This document shows, piece by piece, positions 25,785-34,134 of a stretch of 64,000 nt of DNA; position 1 is the stretch's first letter, and every line of letters begins with the position of its first letter. The stretch lies in the NCBI GenBank assembly GCA_020073345.1, contig JAIQFI010000023.1, positions 1-64,000 on the forward strand, read 5' to 3'. The position numbers were made by a program, and so were the translations under genes. Source of the stretch: Terriglobia bacterium. GTDB taxonomy: Bacteria > Acidobacteriota > Terriglobia > Bryobacterales > Bryobacteraceae. The notes below the pieces were generated by a model. It searched no databases. It was given only the letters and a program-made list of their open reading frames with translations, and was not told the origin of the DNA.

Positions 25785-26984
25785 TTAGACAGCGATAAGC
25801 TGTGGAACGCACTCTGAGAGGTGCAAAGGAGAAACCAGCCATGAAGAAGCCTAGCAAAACGGGAAAGCGGATGCCAGTGGAAACGGTCGGAATCGACCTG
25901 GGCGACAAGATGAGCCGCTACTGCGTCGTCAACCAGGATGGCGAGGTGGTGGAGGAAGGCAACTTTCGCAACCAGCTGAGTTCGCTGGAAGCGCATTTCA
26001 GCGGAGAACCTCGGCGCATCGCGCTGGAAGCCGGCGCGCAGTCGGCCTGGATCAGCCGAGAGCTGAAGGGGTTGGGTCATGACGTGATTGTGGCCAACGC
26101 GCGCGAGCTAAAGTGGATCACCGCCAGCGATACCAAGAACGATCCGGCCGATGCGCGTAAGCTGGCGCTGCTGGCGCGGGCCGATGTGCAACTACTGGCA
26201 CCGGTGGAGCATCGCACGGCTGAACAGCAAGCCGAGTTGGCCGTGATTCGGGCGCGCGATGCGATTCTGCGGACCCGCACTCTGCTGATCAATAGCGCAC
26301 GCGGTATCGCTAAGGGATTCGGGGTACGACTACCGAAGTCGATCACGGCGACGTTTGGACAACGCGCTCTGGTGGATTTGCCCGTGATGCTGCGCACGGC
26401 CCTGTGCGGATTGCTGCAGCAGATCGACGCATTGAGCCAGCAGATCCGTAACTATGACCAACAAGTCAGCGCGCTGGCCGAGCAGCACGCGGAGGTAAAG
26501 CGACTGGAGAGCATTCCAGGCGTGGGTCGGCTTACGGCGATGACCTTCGTGCTCACGCTGGGCCGGGCCGAGCGGTTCGTGCACAGCCGGGATGTAGCGG
26601 GGTTCCTGGGCTTGCGGCCCAAGCAGCGGCAAAGCGGCGCGCGCGATCCGCAATTGGGGATCTCCAAGAGCGGCGATCCATATTTGCGTAAGCTGCTGGT
26701 GCAGTGCGCGCATCATGTTTTGGGGCATTGGGGAAAGGATTCAGCCCTGCGCCGGTGGGGCTTGGCCAAGAGCGAAGGTGGCAAGAAAGCTACGCTTCGG
26801 GCGATTGTCGCGGTGGCGCGAAAGTTGTCCGTGCTGCTGCACCGCTTGTGGGTGAGCGGCGAGTTCTACAAACCCTTTCCTCAGATGGTATGAATGTTCC
26901 CTTGTGATGGTAATCGCGTGCAAACCCGAGTGTTCCGGCGACTGCGATAGTGCGCTTGAGTTTCGAGCTCGTCATTTAGACAGC
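25785..26984 (+). mobile_element. IS110/IS1111-type insertion sequence (ends approximate)
   Basis: One DEDD transposase gene with short flanks separates two parts of the minus-strand polysaccharide locus. Imperfect subterminal inverted repeats are visible: GGAACGCACTC at 25804-25814 and its partner GAGTGTTCC at 26928-26936. A 9-bp direct repeat TTAGACAGC borders the element at 25785-25793 and 26976-26984. Subterminal inverted repeats and a longer right flank favour the IS1111 subgroup. The true ends cannot be fixed without another copy. Confidence 0.6.
25841..26893 (+). CDS. IS110-family transposase
   Basis: A 350-residue DEDD transposase. The N-terminal RuvC-like domain begins VGIDLGDKMSRYCV and includes SDTKNDPADARKLALLA; the C-terminal Transposase_20 domain has LESIPGVGRLTAMTFVL and FVHSRDVAGFLGLRPKQRQSG. 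The start at ATG 25841 is set by AAGGAG 9 bases upstream; a GTG at 25802 would add 13 residues. IS110 elements insert without target duplication, guided by a bridge RNA made from a non-coding end. It looks full length and so may be active. Confidence 0.93.
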   Translation: MKKPSKTGKRMPVETVGIDLGDKMSRYCVVNQDGEVVEEGNFRNQLSSLEAHFSGEPRRIALEAGAQSAWISRELKGLGHDVIVANARELKWITASDTKNDPADARKLALLARADVQLLAPVEHRTAEQQAELAVIRARDAILRTRTLLINSARGIAKGFGVRLPKSITATFGQRALVDLPVMLRTALCGLLQQIDALSQQIRNYDQQVSALAEQHAEVKRLESIPGVGRLTAMTFVLTLGRAERFVHSRDVAGFLGLRPKQRQSGARDPQLGISKSGDPYLRKLLVQCAHHVLGHWGKDSALRRWGLAKSEGGKKATLRAIVAVARKLSVLLHRLWVSGEFYKPFPQMV

Positions 26985-27119
26985 AGCGCCGGACTTCGAC
27001 CTTGAACTCAACTTGCATCGAGCCAAGCTGGATCTGGCTCACTCGAATGCGTATGGAAGCCTGGGTTGAAGTGGGGAAACGATTTTTGTTGACAATGGGC
27101 GCCGTCTCATGGAAGCGTA

Positions 27120-28085
27120 CTAGTACTTTCTCGTGCTTTGAGATCCGCCACTCGACTCCAATGTAATTGTTGAGTCGCGGGACTCGCGGAAGCATTCCGT
27201 CATGGCACCCAGGGTCGTCCAGAGATTGCGCTTAGACGCAAATCGGCGGCTGGAGCCCAGCGCTACGGTCCATCGCAGCGTCAGTATGATAGCGCGCGCG
27301 AAGAGGTGGAGCGGGATGCCCAACAAACGGGCCGTATCGGCCGGAACACCAAACTCCCGCACGTCCGCCCGGCCCTTGGCGAACCACCACGCCAAATGGT
27401 ATTGTTTTTGGAGTCGCACATCCGGCACGGGATGATAGACCACTGCGGAGGGGACATAAAACAGGTGTTCTCCAGCTGCCAAGAGTCGGCGGCCAAACTC
27501 GGTATCTTCGTTACGAATCTCGGAACCGCGGGAGGGGCCCAAGTCGGTACGAAATCCCCCGTATCTTTCAAACATGGTCTTCCGAAACGCCATGTTCGTA
27601 CCCCAGGGGGGCTCGGCAAGTTCACTAGGATCCGGACCCGGATTAAAGTGAGCAAACGGCGCCAGCGTGTACCGGCCCGCTGTCGAAAGCCAGTTAGGGG
27701 CCGAGAAACCCTGTGGAGGAAGGATGCGGCCTCCAGCGCCCGCCCAGCGTTCGTCGTGAAGAATTCCCGTCAGGTTCGCCAGCCACTCGGGCTCAACTGT
27801 CACATCATCATCCAGAAAGGCCAGGACCTCCCCTCGGGCCTCCCGAACGCCAGCATTGAGCGCATGGGACTTGCCCTGGCGAGCTTCAAACTGATAACGG
27901 AACCGGCCTGGATACTGCCGTGAGAAATCCACCACAACTTCCCGAGTTTGATCGGGCGAATTGTTGTCGACAACCAATACTTCCCACTCGACCGAGCCCG
28001 GAAGCCTTGAGGCTGCCACGCTTTGTAGTGTTCTCGCCAAACTCAGGCAGCGGTTGTAGGTACATAAGATGATCGTGATTCTCAT
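27120..28085 (-). CDS. Glycosyltransferase family 2 (tandem paralogue A)
   Basis: A GT-A fold transferase of 321 residues. It starts MRITIILCTYNRC, has EVLVVDNNSPDQT, the DxD-type metal site FLDDDV, the acceptor-side EDTEFGRRL motif and HLAWWFAKGRADVR. The ATG at 28085 leaves 41 bp after the upstream stop; an in-frame upstream start at 28184 would overlap that gene and adds an unrelated N-terminus. It is clearly a duplicate of the neighbouring gene at 28127-29071, with most motifs identical. It would add a sugar to the lipid-linked repeat; the sugar cannot be told. Confidence 0.9.
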   Translation of the reverse strand: MRITIILCTYNRCLSLARTLQSVAASRLPGSVEWEVLVVDNNSPDQTREVVVDFSRQYPGRFRYQFEARQGKSHALNAGVREARGEVLAFLDDDVTVEPEWLANLTGILHDERWAGAGGRILPPQGFSAPNWLSTAGRYTLAPFAHFNPGPDPSELAEPPWGTNMAFRKTMFERYGGFRTDLGPSRGSEIRNEDTEFGRRLLAAGEHLFYVPSAVVYHPVPDVRLQKQYHLAWWFAKGRADVREFGVPADTARLLGIPLHLFARAIILTLRWTVALGSSRRFASKRNLWTTLGAMTECFRESRDSTITLESSGGSQSTRKY

Positions 28086-28126
28086 TGTTGCATCATCGTC
28101 AGTTAAGCCATCATGCGACGGTACTT

Positions 28127-29071
28127 TCAGATACAAAGGTTCGGTTTCTGGGACGTATAGGGTTTGCGCGACTCGTCGAAGCACTCCTTAATGGCCCCGA
28201 GAGCGTTCCACAGGCTCCGCTTGAAGGCAAATCGGCGACGCGGGCTGAGAGCCAGGGTCCACCGCAAGGCCAGAATCATGGCACGCCCGAAGAGGTGCAG
28301 AGGGATACCCGACAGACGAGCACCAGATGGAACGCCAAGCTCCCGCACGTCCGCCTGGCCCTGGCCGAACCACCAGGCCAAGTGGTATTGTTCCCGGAGG
28401 CGCTCCTCCGGTACGGGATGAAAGACTACCGCGGAGGGGACATAGAAGAGACGTTCCCCAGCCGCCAATAACCGTCGGCCGAACTCGGTATCTTCATTGC
28501 GAATCTCGGAACCGGGATGCAGTCCCAGATCCGTGCGAAAGCCGCCGTGTTTTTGAAACATCGCCTTCCGGAACGCCATGTTGGCGCCCCACGGGGGCTC
28601 GGCAAGCTCACCCGCATCGGGCCGCGGATTGAAATGTGCGAACGGCCCCATCAGGTGCAGGGCCGAAGGAGAAATCCACGGCGGCAGATTGAAGCCCGAT
28701 TCCGGTAGAATCGATCCTCCGGCTCCCGCCCAGTTTCCCTCCTCGAAAACCGCTGACAACTTCGCCAGCCACGTGGGCTCGACCCTGATGTCGTCGTCCG
28801 TGAAGGCCAGGACGTCTCCTGCCGCCTCTTGAATGCCGGCGTTGCGAGCGTGAGACTGACCCTGGCGGGCTTCAAACACGTATCGAAACCTGCCGGCATG
28901 ACGGCGCGCGAAGTCCGCCACGACCTCGCGGGTTTGGTCAGTCGAATTGTTATCCACCACCAGCACTTCCCACTCCACCGAGGGCGGAAGCTGAGAAGCC
29001 GCCACGCTTTCGAGTGCCCGAACCAGACTTCCGCAGCGGTTGTACGTGCACAAAATGACAGTGACTTTCAT
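28127..29071 (-). CDS. Glycosyltransferase family 2 (tandem paralogue B)
   Basis: This GT2 enzyme begins MKVTVILCTYNRC, with EVLVVDNNSTDQT, FTDDDI as the metal-binding site and NEDTEFGRRLLAAGER. It shares most of its residues with the next gene downstream, so the two arose by local duplication. Its ATG overlaps the stop codon of the upstream gene (ATGA), which implies translational coupling. Divergence between the copies suggests different donor or acceptor sugars. Confidence 0.9.
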   Translation of the reverse strand: MKVTVILCTYNRCGSLVRALESVAASQLPPSVEWEVLVVDNNSTDQTREVVADFARRHAGRFRYVFEARQGQSHARNAGIQEAAGDVLAFTDDDIRVEPTWLAKLSAVFEEGNWAGAGGSILPESGFNLPPWISPSALHLMGPFAHFNPRPDAGELAEPPWGANMAFRKAMFQKHGGFRTDLGLHPGSEIRNEDTEFGRRLLAAGERLFYVPSAVVFHPVPEERLREQYHLAWWFGQGQADVRELGVPSGARLSGIPLHLFGRAMILALRWTLALSPRRRFAFKRSLWNALGAIKECFDESRKPYTSQKPNLCI

Positions 29072-30150
29072 CTTCGGGCGGATCGCTTCACGGGGCCGAG
29101 GCTGTGCCACAAGAGCTTCAATGGGCGCGCCAGCATCAAAGGGCGGATCGCCACTGCGCGCGCGACGGCAAGCAGGCTATTCCAGGGCTTACCGCGCTTC
29201 CAAAATAGTTTAGCTGCGGTGAACTGCAGTTCGGCGATCTGCCACGGCTCAACGAGCGTCAAGCCGGACTTGAGGAATTCCACTGCCGTGCTCAGTGCGG
29301 CCGAGTTCTCTCCGGTTAAACACATCCAGCGGATTGATCGACGCACTTCCAGTGCTAGTCTGGACTGCTGCGCGGCCTTGGTCACGCCCATCCGCCCCAG
29401 CCCGGTGGCGGTGATCTCCCCAGAAGCGTCTAAAGGATCCGGTCTTCCCGCTCTTCTTGCCGACGCAGACGCTTGAGCAGCCAGAATGCACATCGTCTGC
29501 TGAGTCCTCTTGTTTTGGGATACCTGGTGGGAATGGATGCGGTACCGGAGCACGGGTTCCTGGAGATTGGTGCTTTCCCAGCGCTCTGAAGTGCGCAACA
29601 ACAAGTCGTAATCATGCGCCAGGGCGAATGCCTCACGATATCTTCCCACCTGCTCGAATGCATCTCTCCTCATCAGGACAGTGGGGTGACAAAAGGGGCA
29701 GTTCGTCTGGAGTTCCGCTTTGATTTCGCGGTTTTCGGCCGGGTAGTGATGCCGGCGCAGGAAATTGCCCGATGCGTCAATCCATTCCGTTGCGCCCCCC
29801 ACCACGCCAACAGCGGGATGGCTCTCCAGATAGTCAAGCTCCCGTCTGAGGCGGTCCGGTAAACAGACGTCGTCCGCGTCCATGACGGCGATGTATCGCC
29901 CCTGAGCGACGGAACAACCCGAGTTGCGGGCCCGGGGCAGATTGCCGGGAGGTACTTCATGGAGCTTTACGCGGCTGTCTTTACGGGCGTATCGGCAAGC
30001 CAGGTCTTTAGATTTATCGGCCGAACCGAAGTCGGCAACGATGAACTCGAAGTCGCGGAAGGTCTGGCTCAGGACGCTCTCGATGGCCTCGCTGAGAAAC
30101 CGCTCGGCGTTGCGCACTGGCATGACGACGGAAACCACCGGTCGACTCAT
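29068..30150 (-). CDS. Glycosyltransferase family 2
   Basis: The GT-A domain starts VSVVMPVRNAERFLSEAIESVL, with the DADD metal motif in YIAVMDADDVCLP and a later AHDYDLLLR acceptor motif. The C-terminal ~120 residues are an extra helical region without recognised motif. The ATG at 30150 lies one base after the upstream TGA and is preceded by GGTGGA. It belongs to the main minus-strand operon. Confidence 0.88.
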   Translation of the reverse strand: MSRPVVSVVMPVRNAERFLSEAIESVLSQTFRDFEFIVADFGSADKSKDLACRYARKDSRVKLHEVPPGNLPRARNSGCSVAQGRYIAVMDADDVCLPDRLRRELDYLESHPAVGVVGGATEWIDASGNFLRRHHYPAENREIKAELQTNCPFCHPTVLMRRDAFEQVGRYREAFALAHDYDLLLRTSERWESTNLQEPVLRYRIHSHQVSQNKRTQQTMCILAAQASASARRAGRPDPLDASGEITATGLGRMGVTKAAQQSRLALEVRRSIRWMCLTGENSAALSTAVEFLKSGLTLVEPWQIAELQFTAAKLFWKRGKPWNSLLAVARAVAIRPLMLARPLKLLWHSLGPVKRSARR

Positions 30151-30151
30151 C

Positions 30152-31081
30152 TCAACTTGTTCCACCCTGCCGCTTCCAGCCGCAGACCTGATACGCCGCC
30201 ACGACGGCGATGATCACCAGGCAAGCGGTGATAATCGGCGTTCGAAGGCTTCGCTTTTCATGGTCTGGGCTACTGAGCGGTGTTGTGATTGCAACCGGCT
30301 GATCGGCCAGCTCAGGGCCGAAGCCGTCATTGAAAATCAGATCGGAACCCCGGGTGACCTTAACGTAGTCGATGAGTGTGGTCCAAGGTAAGCTCGTGTT
30401 GTCGACTGGTCCGCCGTAGCCGCCGACGAACGTGCTGATCTTCAAGTACATGGGAGAAGCCGGAACATACGAGCGGATAACGGTGCACGTGACCACGCCA
30501 TCAATCTTAAACACCAACGAGCCCGGAAACCAGTCCAATTGGTAGACGTGGAAGTCCCGGCTCACGTCGGACGTCGGAGCCTTACATCCGTCTTCGTGTT
30601 TGAAGCGGTCGACGTGGATCTGCTGGTTGACTTGAGTGAAATTGCCGTTCAGAATCTCAGCCACATCGATTTCCTGCTCGTTGCAGTCGTCGTCGGTGCC
30701 CGTCGGGTCGCTGGCCTGGCAGGAAGCATCCGCCATCCACACGATGGGCCAGGCGCCAGTGCGGCCGCCTCCGCCGAACTTCGCTCTAACCGCGACGGTC
30801 CCATACAGAAAATTGAACCTCCGCATGGCGACAAATCCGGATGTGTAGGGATAACTCGCGCTTTGAAGATCAAAGCTACTGCAGTTTGTGGCCTCCGCTC
30901 TGGCAGTGATCGCCAGGTAGCCCGCCGATATGCCGACATTCCTGGAAAAGAAGCATTGCAAGTTGCTGTTCGGCGCTCCGGCCCGCTCAAAGGCGATCCA
31001 TTGATCGTTGAGACCGGCTTGCGCTTTGGCCAGTGGGGTTAACCACAGCACGGCAGTAAGAATCAATGTCCGGCCGTGCAT
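30152..31081 (-). CDS. Membrane-anchored glycoside hydrolase family 16
   Basis: The signal peptide ends near LAKAQA. A GH16 beta-sandwich carries the active-site motif E137-I-D139-V-A-E142, with E137 as nucleophile and E142 as acid/base by family rule. A C-terminal transmembrane helix (TPIITACLVIIAVVAAY) would keep it at the membrane. GH16 enzymes cut beta-1,3/1,4-glucans, galactans and related polymers. In this operon it may trim or release the exported polysaccharide. The start overlaps the upstream gene by 19 bp. Confidence 0.9.
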   Translation of the reverse strand: MHGRTLILTAVLWLTPLAKAQAGLNDQWIAFERAGAPNSNLQCFFSRNVGISAGYLAITARAEATNCSSFDLQSASYPYTSGFVAMRRFNFLYGTVAVRAKFGGGGRTGAWPIVWMADASCQASDPTGTDDDCNEQEIDVAEILNGNFTQVNQQIHVDRFKHEDGCKAPTSDVSRDFHVYQLDWFPGSLVFKIDGVVTCTVIRSYVPASPMYLKISTFVGGYGGPVDNTSLPWTTLIDYVKVTRGSDLIFNDGFGPELADQPVAITTPLSSPDHEKRSLRTPIITACLVIIAVVAAYQVCGWKRQGGTS

Positions 31082-32067
31082 CGATCACCCGCTTGTTCAA
31101 GACTTGAGCGGCGCCATAGCCCCCTGATGATGCGGCCAGGATTGGCCGCCATGTGCAGCAGGTCCTTGCAGATCTTGAGCGCCAGGTAACGACGGTCCAG
31201 TGTCTCCGGCAGGGTCTTCAATCCTTCCGTGTGATACCGCCAGAAAGCGGCGTCCCGCGATCGGATCGCGCGATGCGCGAGCATGCCGTAATAGCTTCGC
31301 CGAGCCGCTTCTTCCAAAGCGGCGGCTTCCACCGGGCTGAAAAAAACCTTCGCGTAGCGCCGGACCAGGATGTACCAATCCAATAGGCCCGGCTGGAACG
31401 CGCGGGCGCCGGAAGAAATGGACTCATTTCCCGTTCGCAAGAAAGACAGCACCTGATGCACAAAGCCGAAATCCCAGCGTTCCAGAATTTGGAAACATTT
31501 CTCGGTGTCCTCATGCAACAGCGATTCGTCATAAAACGGCCCGCCATTGCGAACTAGCGAGGACCGGTACATCACGGTGGTGGGAGAACCGAACGCCCAG
31601 ACACCGCCCCGTAAATACAAACGGGCGGTTTCCCGGCCCGGCAGCATCGTGCTGCTCCTCGGGAAGCCGGAGCCGCGCACGACATCGCCCTTCAGGTCGT
31701 AGGCGCTCACTAATCCGATTCTTTCGGATTGCTCGAATGCCTGCACCATCAGGCGCAAGCACTCGGGGAAGATATAGTCGTCCGCCTGCACGATCTTGCA
31801 GTACAGGCTTGTATCAGAGATGTGCGTCAGAGCCGAATTGTAATTCTGGACTTGGGGAAGGAGCGCTGGCTGCCGAATGAGGCGGACTCTCGGATCCCGG
31901 CTTGCGTAAGACTCCGCAATGGCTCCCGCGCCATCCGTACTGCAATTGTCGACGAGGATGTACTCGAACAGCGAGTACGTCTGCCCGAGAACGCTCTCAA
32001 TACACTCTGGCAGGTACTGCGCGGTGTTGTGAAACGGAGTTACGACGCTAACCAGAGGTTGGCTCAC
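31063..32067 (-). CDS. Glycosyltransferase family 2
   Basis: A GT2 protein beginning MSQPLVSVVTPFHNTAQYLPECIESVL, with ILVDNCSTDGA, QADDYIFPECL as the metal-binding site and LHEDTEKCFQ as a distal motif. I place the start at the GTG at 32067, five bases after the upstream TAA; the longer reading from 32100 would overlap that gene. It is part of the main operon. Substrate unknown. Confidence 0.88.
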   Translation of the reverse strand: MSQPLVSVVTPFHNTAQYLPECIESVLGQTYSLFEYILVDNCSTDGAGAIAESYASRDPRVRLIRQPALLPQVQNYNSALTHISDTSLYCKIVQADDYIFPECLRLMVQAFEQSERIGLVSAYDLKGDVVRGSGFPRSSTMLPGRETARLYLRGGVWAFGSPTTVMYRSSLVRNGGPFYDESLLHEDTEKCFQILERWDFGFVHQVLSFLRTGNESISSGARAFQPGLLDWYILVRRYAKVFFSPVEAAALEEAARRSYYGMLAHRAIRSRDAAFWRYHTEGLKTLPETLDRRYLALKICKDLLHMAANPGRIIRGLWRRSSLEQAGDRCTAGH

Positions 32068-32071
32068 GAGT

Positions 32072-33106
32072 TTACCCGACACGCTCCAGCCAGATCTCAC
32101 GCCAGTACGAATAAATGCTTCGCGGACAGAACATACGATGATCGCTGAAGCGGGACTGGCAGATCACCCCGTCGAGGATCACGCACGGGGTTTTCATGTG
32201 AAGCATCTTTCCGGTTTTCTCATTGATGATTTTATCCACGCGGCGGAGCACTCGGTAAGTGCCGCCGCAATAGGGAACTTCTTCCGCATCCCAGAACATG
32301 CCGCGGTTTCGGTTGGCAGGGTTCAGCGTTTTTAGAATCTCATCGTGTGACTTGACCCGCACCAACTCACCCGCCTGCAGATTGAGCGTCTGCGCGGGTG
32401 TGGGCTGGCCGTCCGGGATGATTCCGTGCTTCCGGGGGAAAGGCGTTCCACGCCACAGCGGATAGAACGTGTCGTAAAACCAGCGCAGCGGGCGCCCAAG
32501 CTTGATGCCAGCCTTAGTCAGAGAGTAATACACGCTATAGATCCCGCCGCAAAGGATGCGCCACAAACTCACATTCCCGGACCAATAGTCTTCGAAGTAT
32601 TGACTAAACTCCCACCAGCTGAGATTCGCGGTGGCGTAGGGCAGTTGAGTGGCCTGGCAGCGATAGGAAAGTGTTCCATTGGCACCGGCCGAGGAGGCTT
32701 GCGCGATGACATCCTCTTCGGTGCATCGGGGCGCCGCCACCGGCCTGGTGTCCTGCGCCAGGGGACCGGCGAGCTCCGCGGTGCCGCCGGACGCCCCCGG
32801 AGCCGGGTTCAACCAAGCCTCCTTCCAGAAGATCAAACACCCGGCCTGGCAGCCGTCATGAGCTTCTCCGCTACACCGCGTCTCCAGATGAACGGCGCGA
32901 TGCACCCTGCGTCCGCGCACCGGAAAGACGGTGTCACAGGTCTTGTGCGCCCGCTTGTAGACCTGAAACTTCTTCCCGCAGAATGCGAACATCTCCGGCA
33001 TGAACGGCATGCCGTCGTGTTGGCCGTTCTTGTCGAGCGTCCGCAGGATCTCTTCCTTACCGCGGACCTCTACCCAATCTCCCACGCGGAGTTTGGAGCT
33101 ACTCAT
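32072..33106 (-). CDS. Duplicated Cys-rich protein of unknown function
   Basis: About 344 residues. Two homologous modules (about 5-100 and 235-340) share the plan: LRVGDWVEVR/LQAGELVRVK, EIL-x-TL, FCG or YCG, a V-x-x-R block, two to four further cysteines, and a closing FWKEAWL or YWREIWL. In the first copy the cysteine spacing is CSGEAHDGCQAGC, which suggests a metal site; the second has lost part of it. The middle segment has aromatic, weakly hydrophobic stretches. No signal peptide. It lies between a methyltransferase and a GT2 gene, so a role in glycan modification or assembly is inferred only from context. I do not recognise the family. Confidence 0.75.
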   Translation of the reverse strand: MSSSKLRVGDWVEVRGKEEILRTLDKNGQHDGMPFMPEMFAFCGKKFQVYKRAHKTCDTVFPVRGRRVHRAVHLETRCSGEAHDGCQAGCLIFWKEAWLNPAPGASGGTAELAGPLAQDTRPVAAPRCTEEDVIAQASSAGANGTLSYRCQATQLPYATANLSWWEFSQYFEDYWSGNVSLWRILCGGIYSVYYSLTKAGIKLGRPLRWFYDTFYPLWRGTPFPRKHGIIPDGQPTPAQTLNLQAGELVRVKSHDEILKTLNPANRNRGMFWDAEEVPYCGGTYRVLRRVDKIINEKTGKMLHMKTPCVILDGVICQSRFSDHRMFCPRSIYSYWREIWLERVG

Positions 33107-33133
33107 GCTCAATAACAGCGGGGCAGCCAAAGG

Positions 33134-33913
33134 TCATCCCACTCTCCGCGCGACCACAACGATGTACTGGCCGAGCCCCAGATGTTCCTTCATACGTTTG
33201 AGCACGGCGGCAAAACGGGGGCCAAACGCCTCATTTAAACGTGGCGAATTGACAAGGCGTAGCACACCCATGTTCCCTCTCGGCATGATCGTGCAAGAAC
33301 GCTCAATCACCAGTCCAGCCTGCCTGACCAAGGTCTGTAGTTCGCCCTGCGAAAGCCAGTGGCTCACAGGCCCACTTTCCAGCCGAACACCTCCGGCCCG
33401 GCGAATGCGCCGGTAGACAAACCGATTGATGGTCGTGAGCACAAGACGGCCTCCGATCCGCAAACTCTGCGCGAGCTTTCTCATTGCGAGTTGTTGATCG
33501 CGGAAGGACGACACCGCGTCGATACAAACCGTGACATCGAACGGCTGCACCGGCAGGACCCACTCGTGGAAGTCGGCCACTTCGTAAGTCGGAGGAGTCG
33601 CCCCAGCCGGTGGCGACGTTTCCTGGCCTCTTTGCCGTGCAAGGTCTATGGCGGCTGGCGAGAGGTCGAGGCCGTGGTAACTGGAGTAGACCAGCTTCCG
33701 TGAGAGGGATCCTGTACCGCAGGCGACTTCCAATACCCGACATTGTCCAGTTTTCGTTATCTCGTTGATCAGAGCCGCTGCTCGAGCAAAGAGCTCACCG
33801 GAGATCGCATCGTTGTTGTCCCTGGTGCGATAGGACGTGTTCCACACATCCCACCAGGACTTCTCAGCCATGTTCAAGGACCGATCAGGCAATGGGGCAG
33901 GGGTTTGCATCAT
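33134..33913 (-). CDS. Class I SAM-dependent methyltransferase
   Basis: A Rossmann-fold methyltransferase with motif I VLEVACGTGSLSRKL, followed by YHGLDLSPAAIDLARQRG, DVTVCIDAVSSF and a post-motif GGRLVLTTINRF. The family usually starts near MAEKSWWDVWNTSYR, which would give a start at 33871; ATGs at 33913 and 33910 are also possible. It probably methylates a sugar or a lipid-linked intermediate. Confidence 0.85.
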   Translation of the reverse strand: MMQTPAPLPDRSLNMAEKSWWDVWNTSYRTRDNNDAISGELFARAAALINEITKTGQCRVLEVACGTGSLSRKLVYSSYHGLDLSPAAIDLARQRGQETSPPAGATPPTYEVADFHEWVLPVQPFDVTVCIDAVSSFRDQQLAMRKLAQSLRIGGRLVLTTINRFVYRRIRRAGGVRLESGPVSHWLSQGELQTLVRQAGLVIERSCTIMPRGNMGVLRLVNSPRLNEAFGPRFAAVLKRMKEHLGLGQYIVVVARRVG

Positions 33914-34134
33914 TCCGCGGCCCACTAGTAGTCTCCCCCGCAGGGTTCAATTGCGCGCAGCGTGGATCGAACGAAGGCGCCCGCTCGCGATCGCGAGATC
34001 CTCGTTTCAAGCATCTGCAATCCTCGATTTGAGATTTCCATTTGTCGCTGCGATTTCTCCGCGTGACACTCGGTCCGAGCGGACCGTTCTCCAATCCGTC
34101 AACCCGGTCCCGTCGAGGTTGAGAGAGCTCAGTC

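Noticed and set aside
26881-27195. 104-codon minus-strand frame between the IS element and the glycosyltransferase
   Set aside because: It overlaps the end of the glycosyltransferase gene and starts inside it; composition does not look like a real protein.
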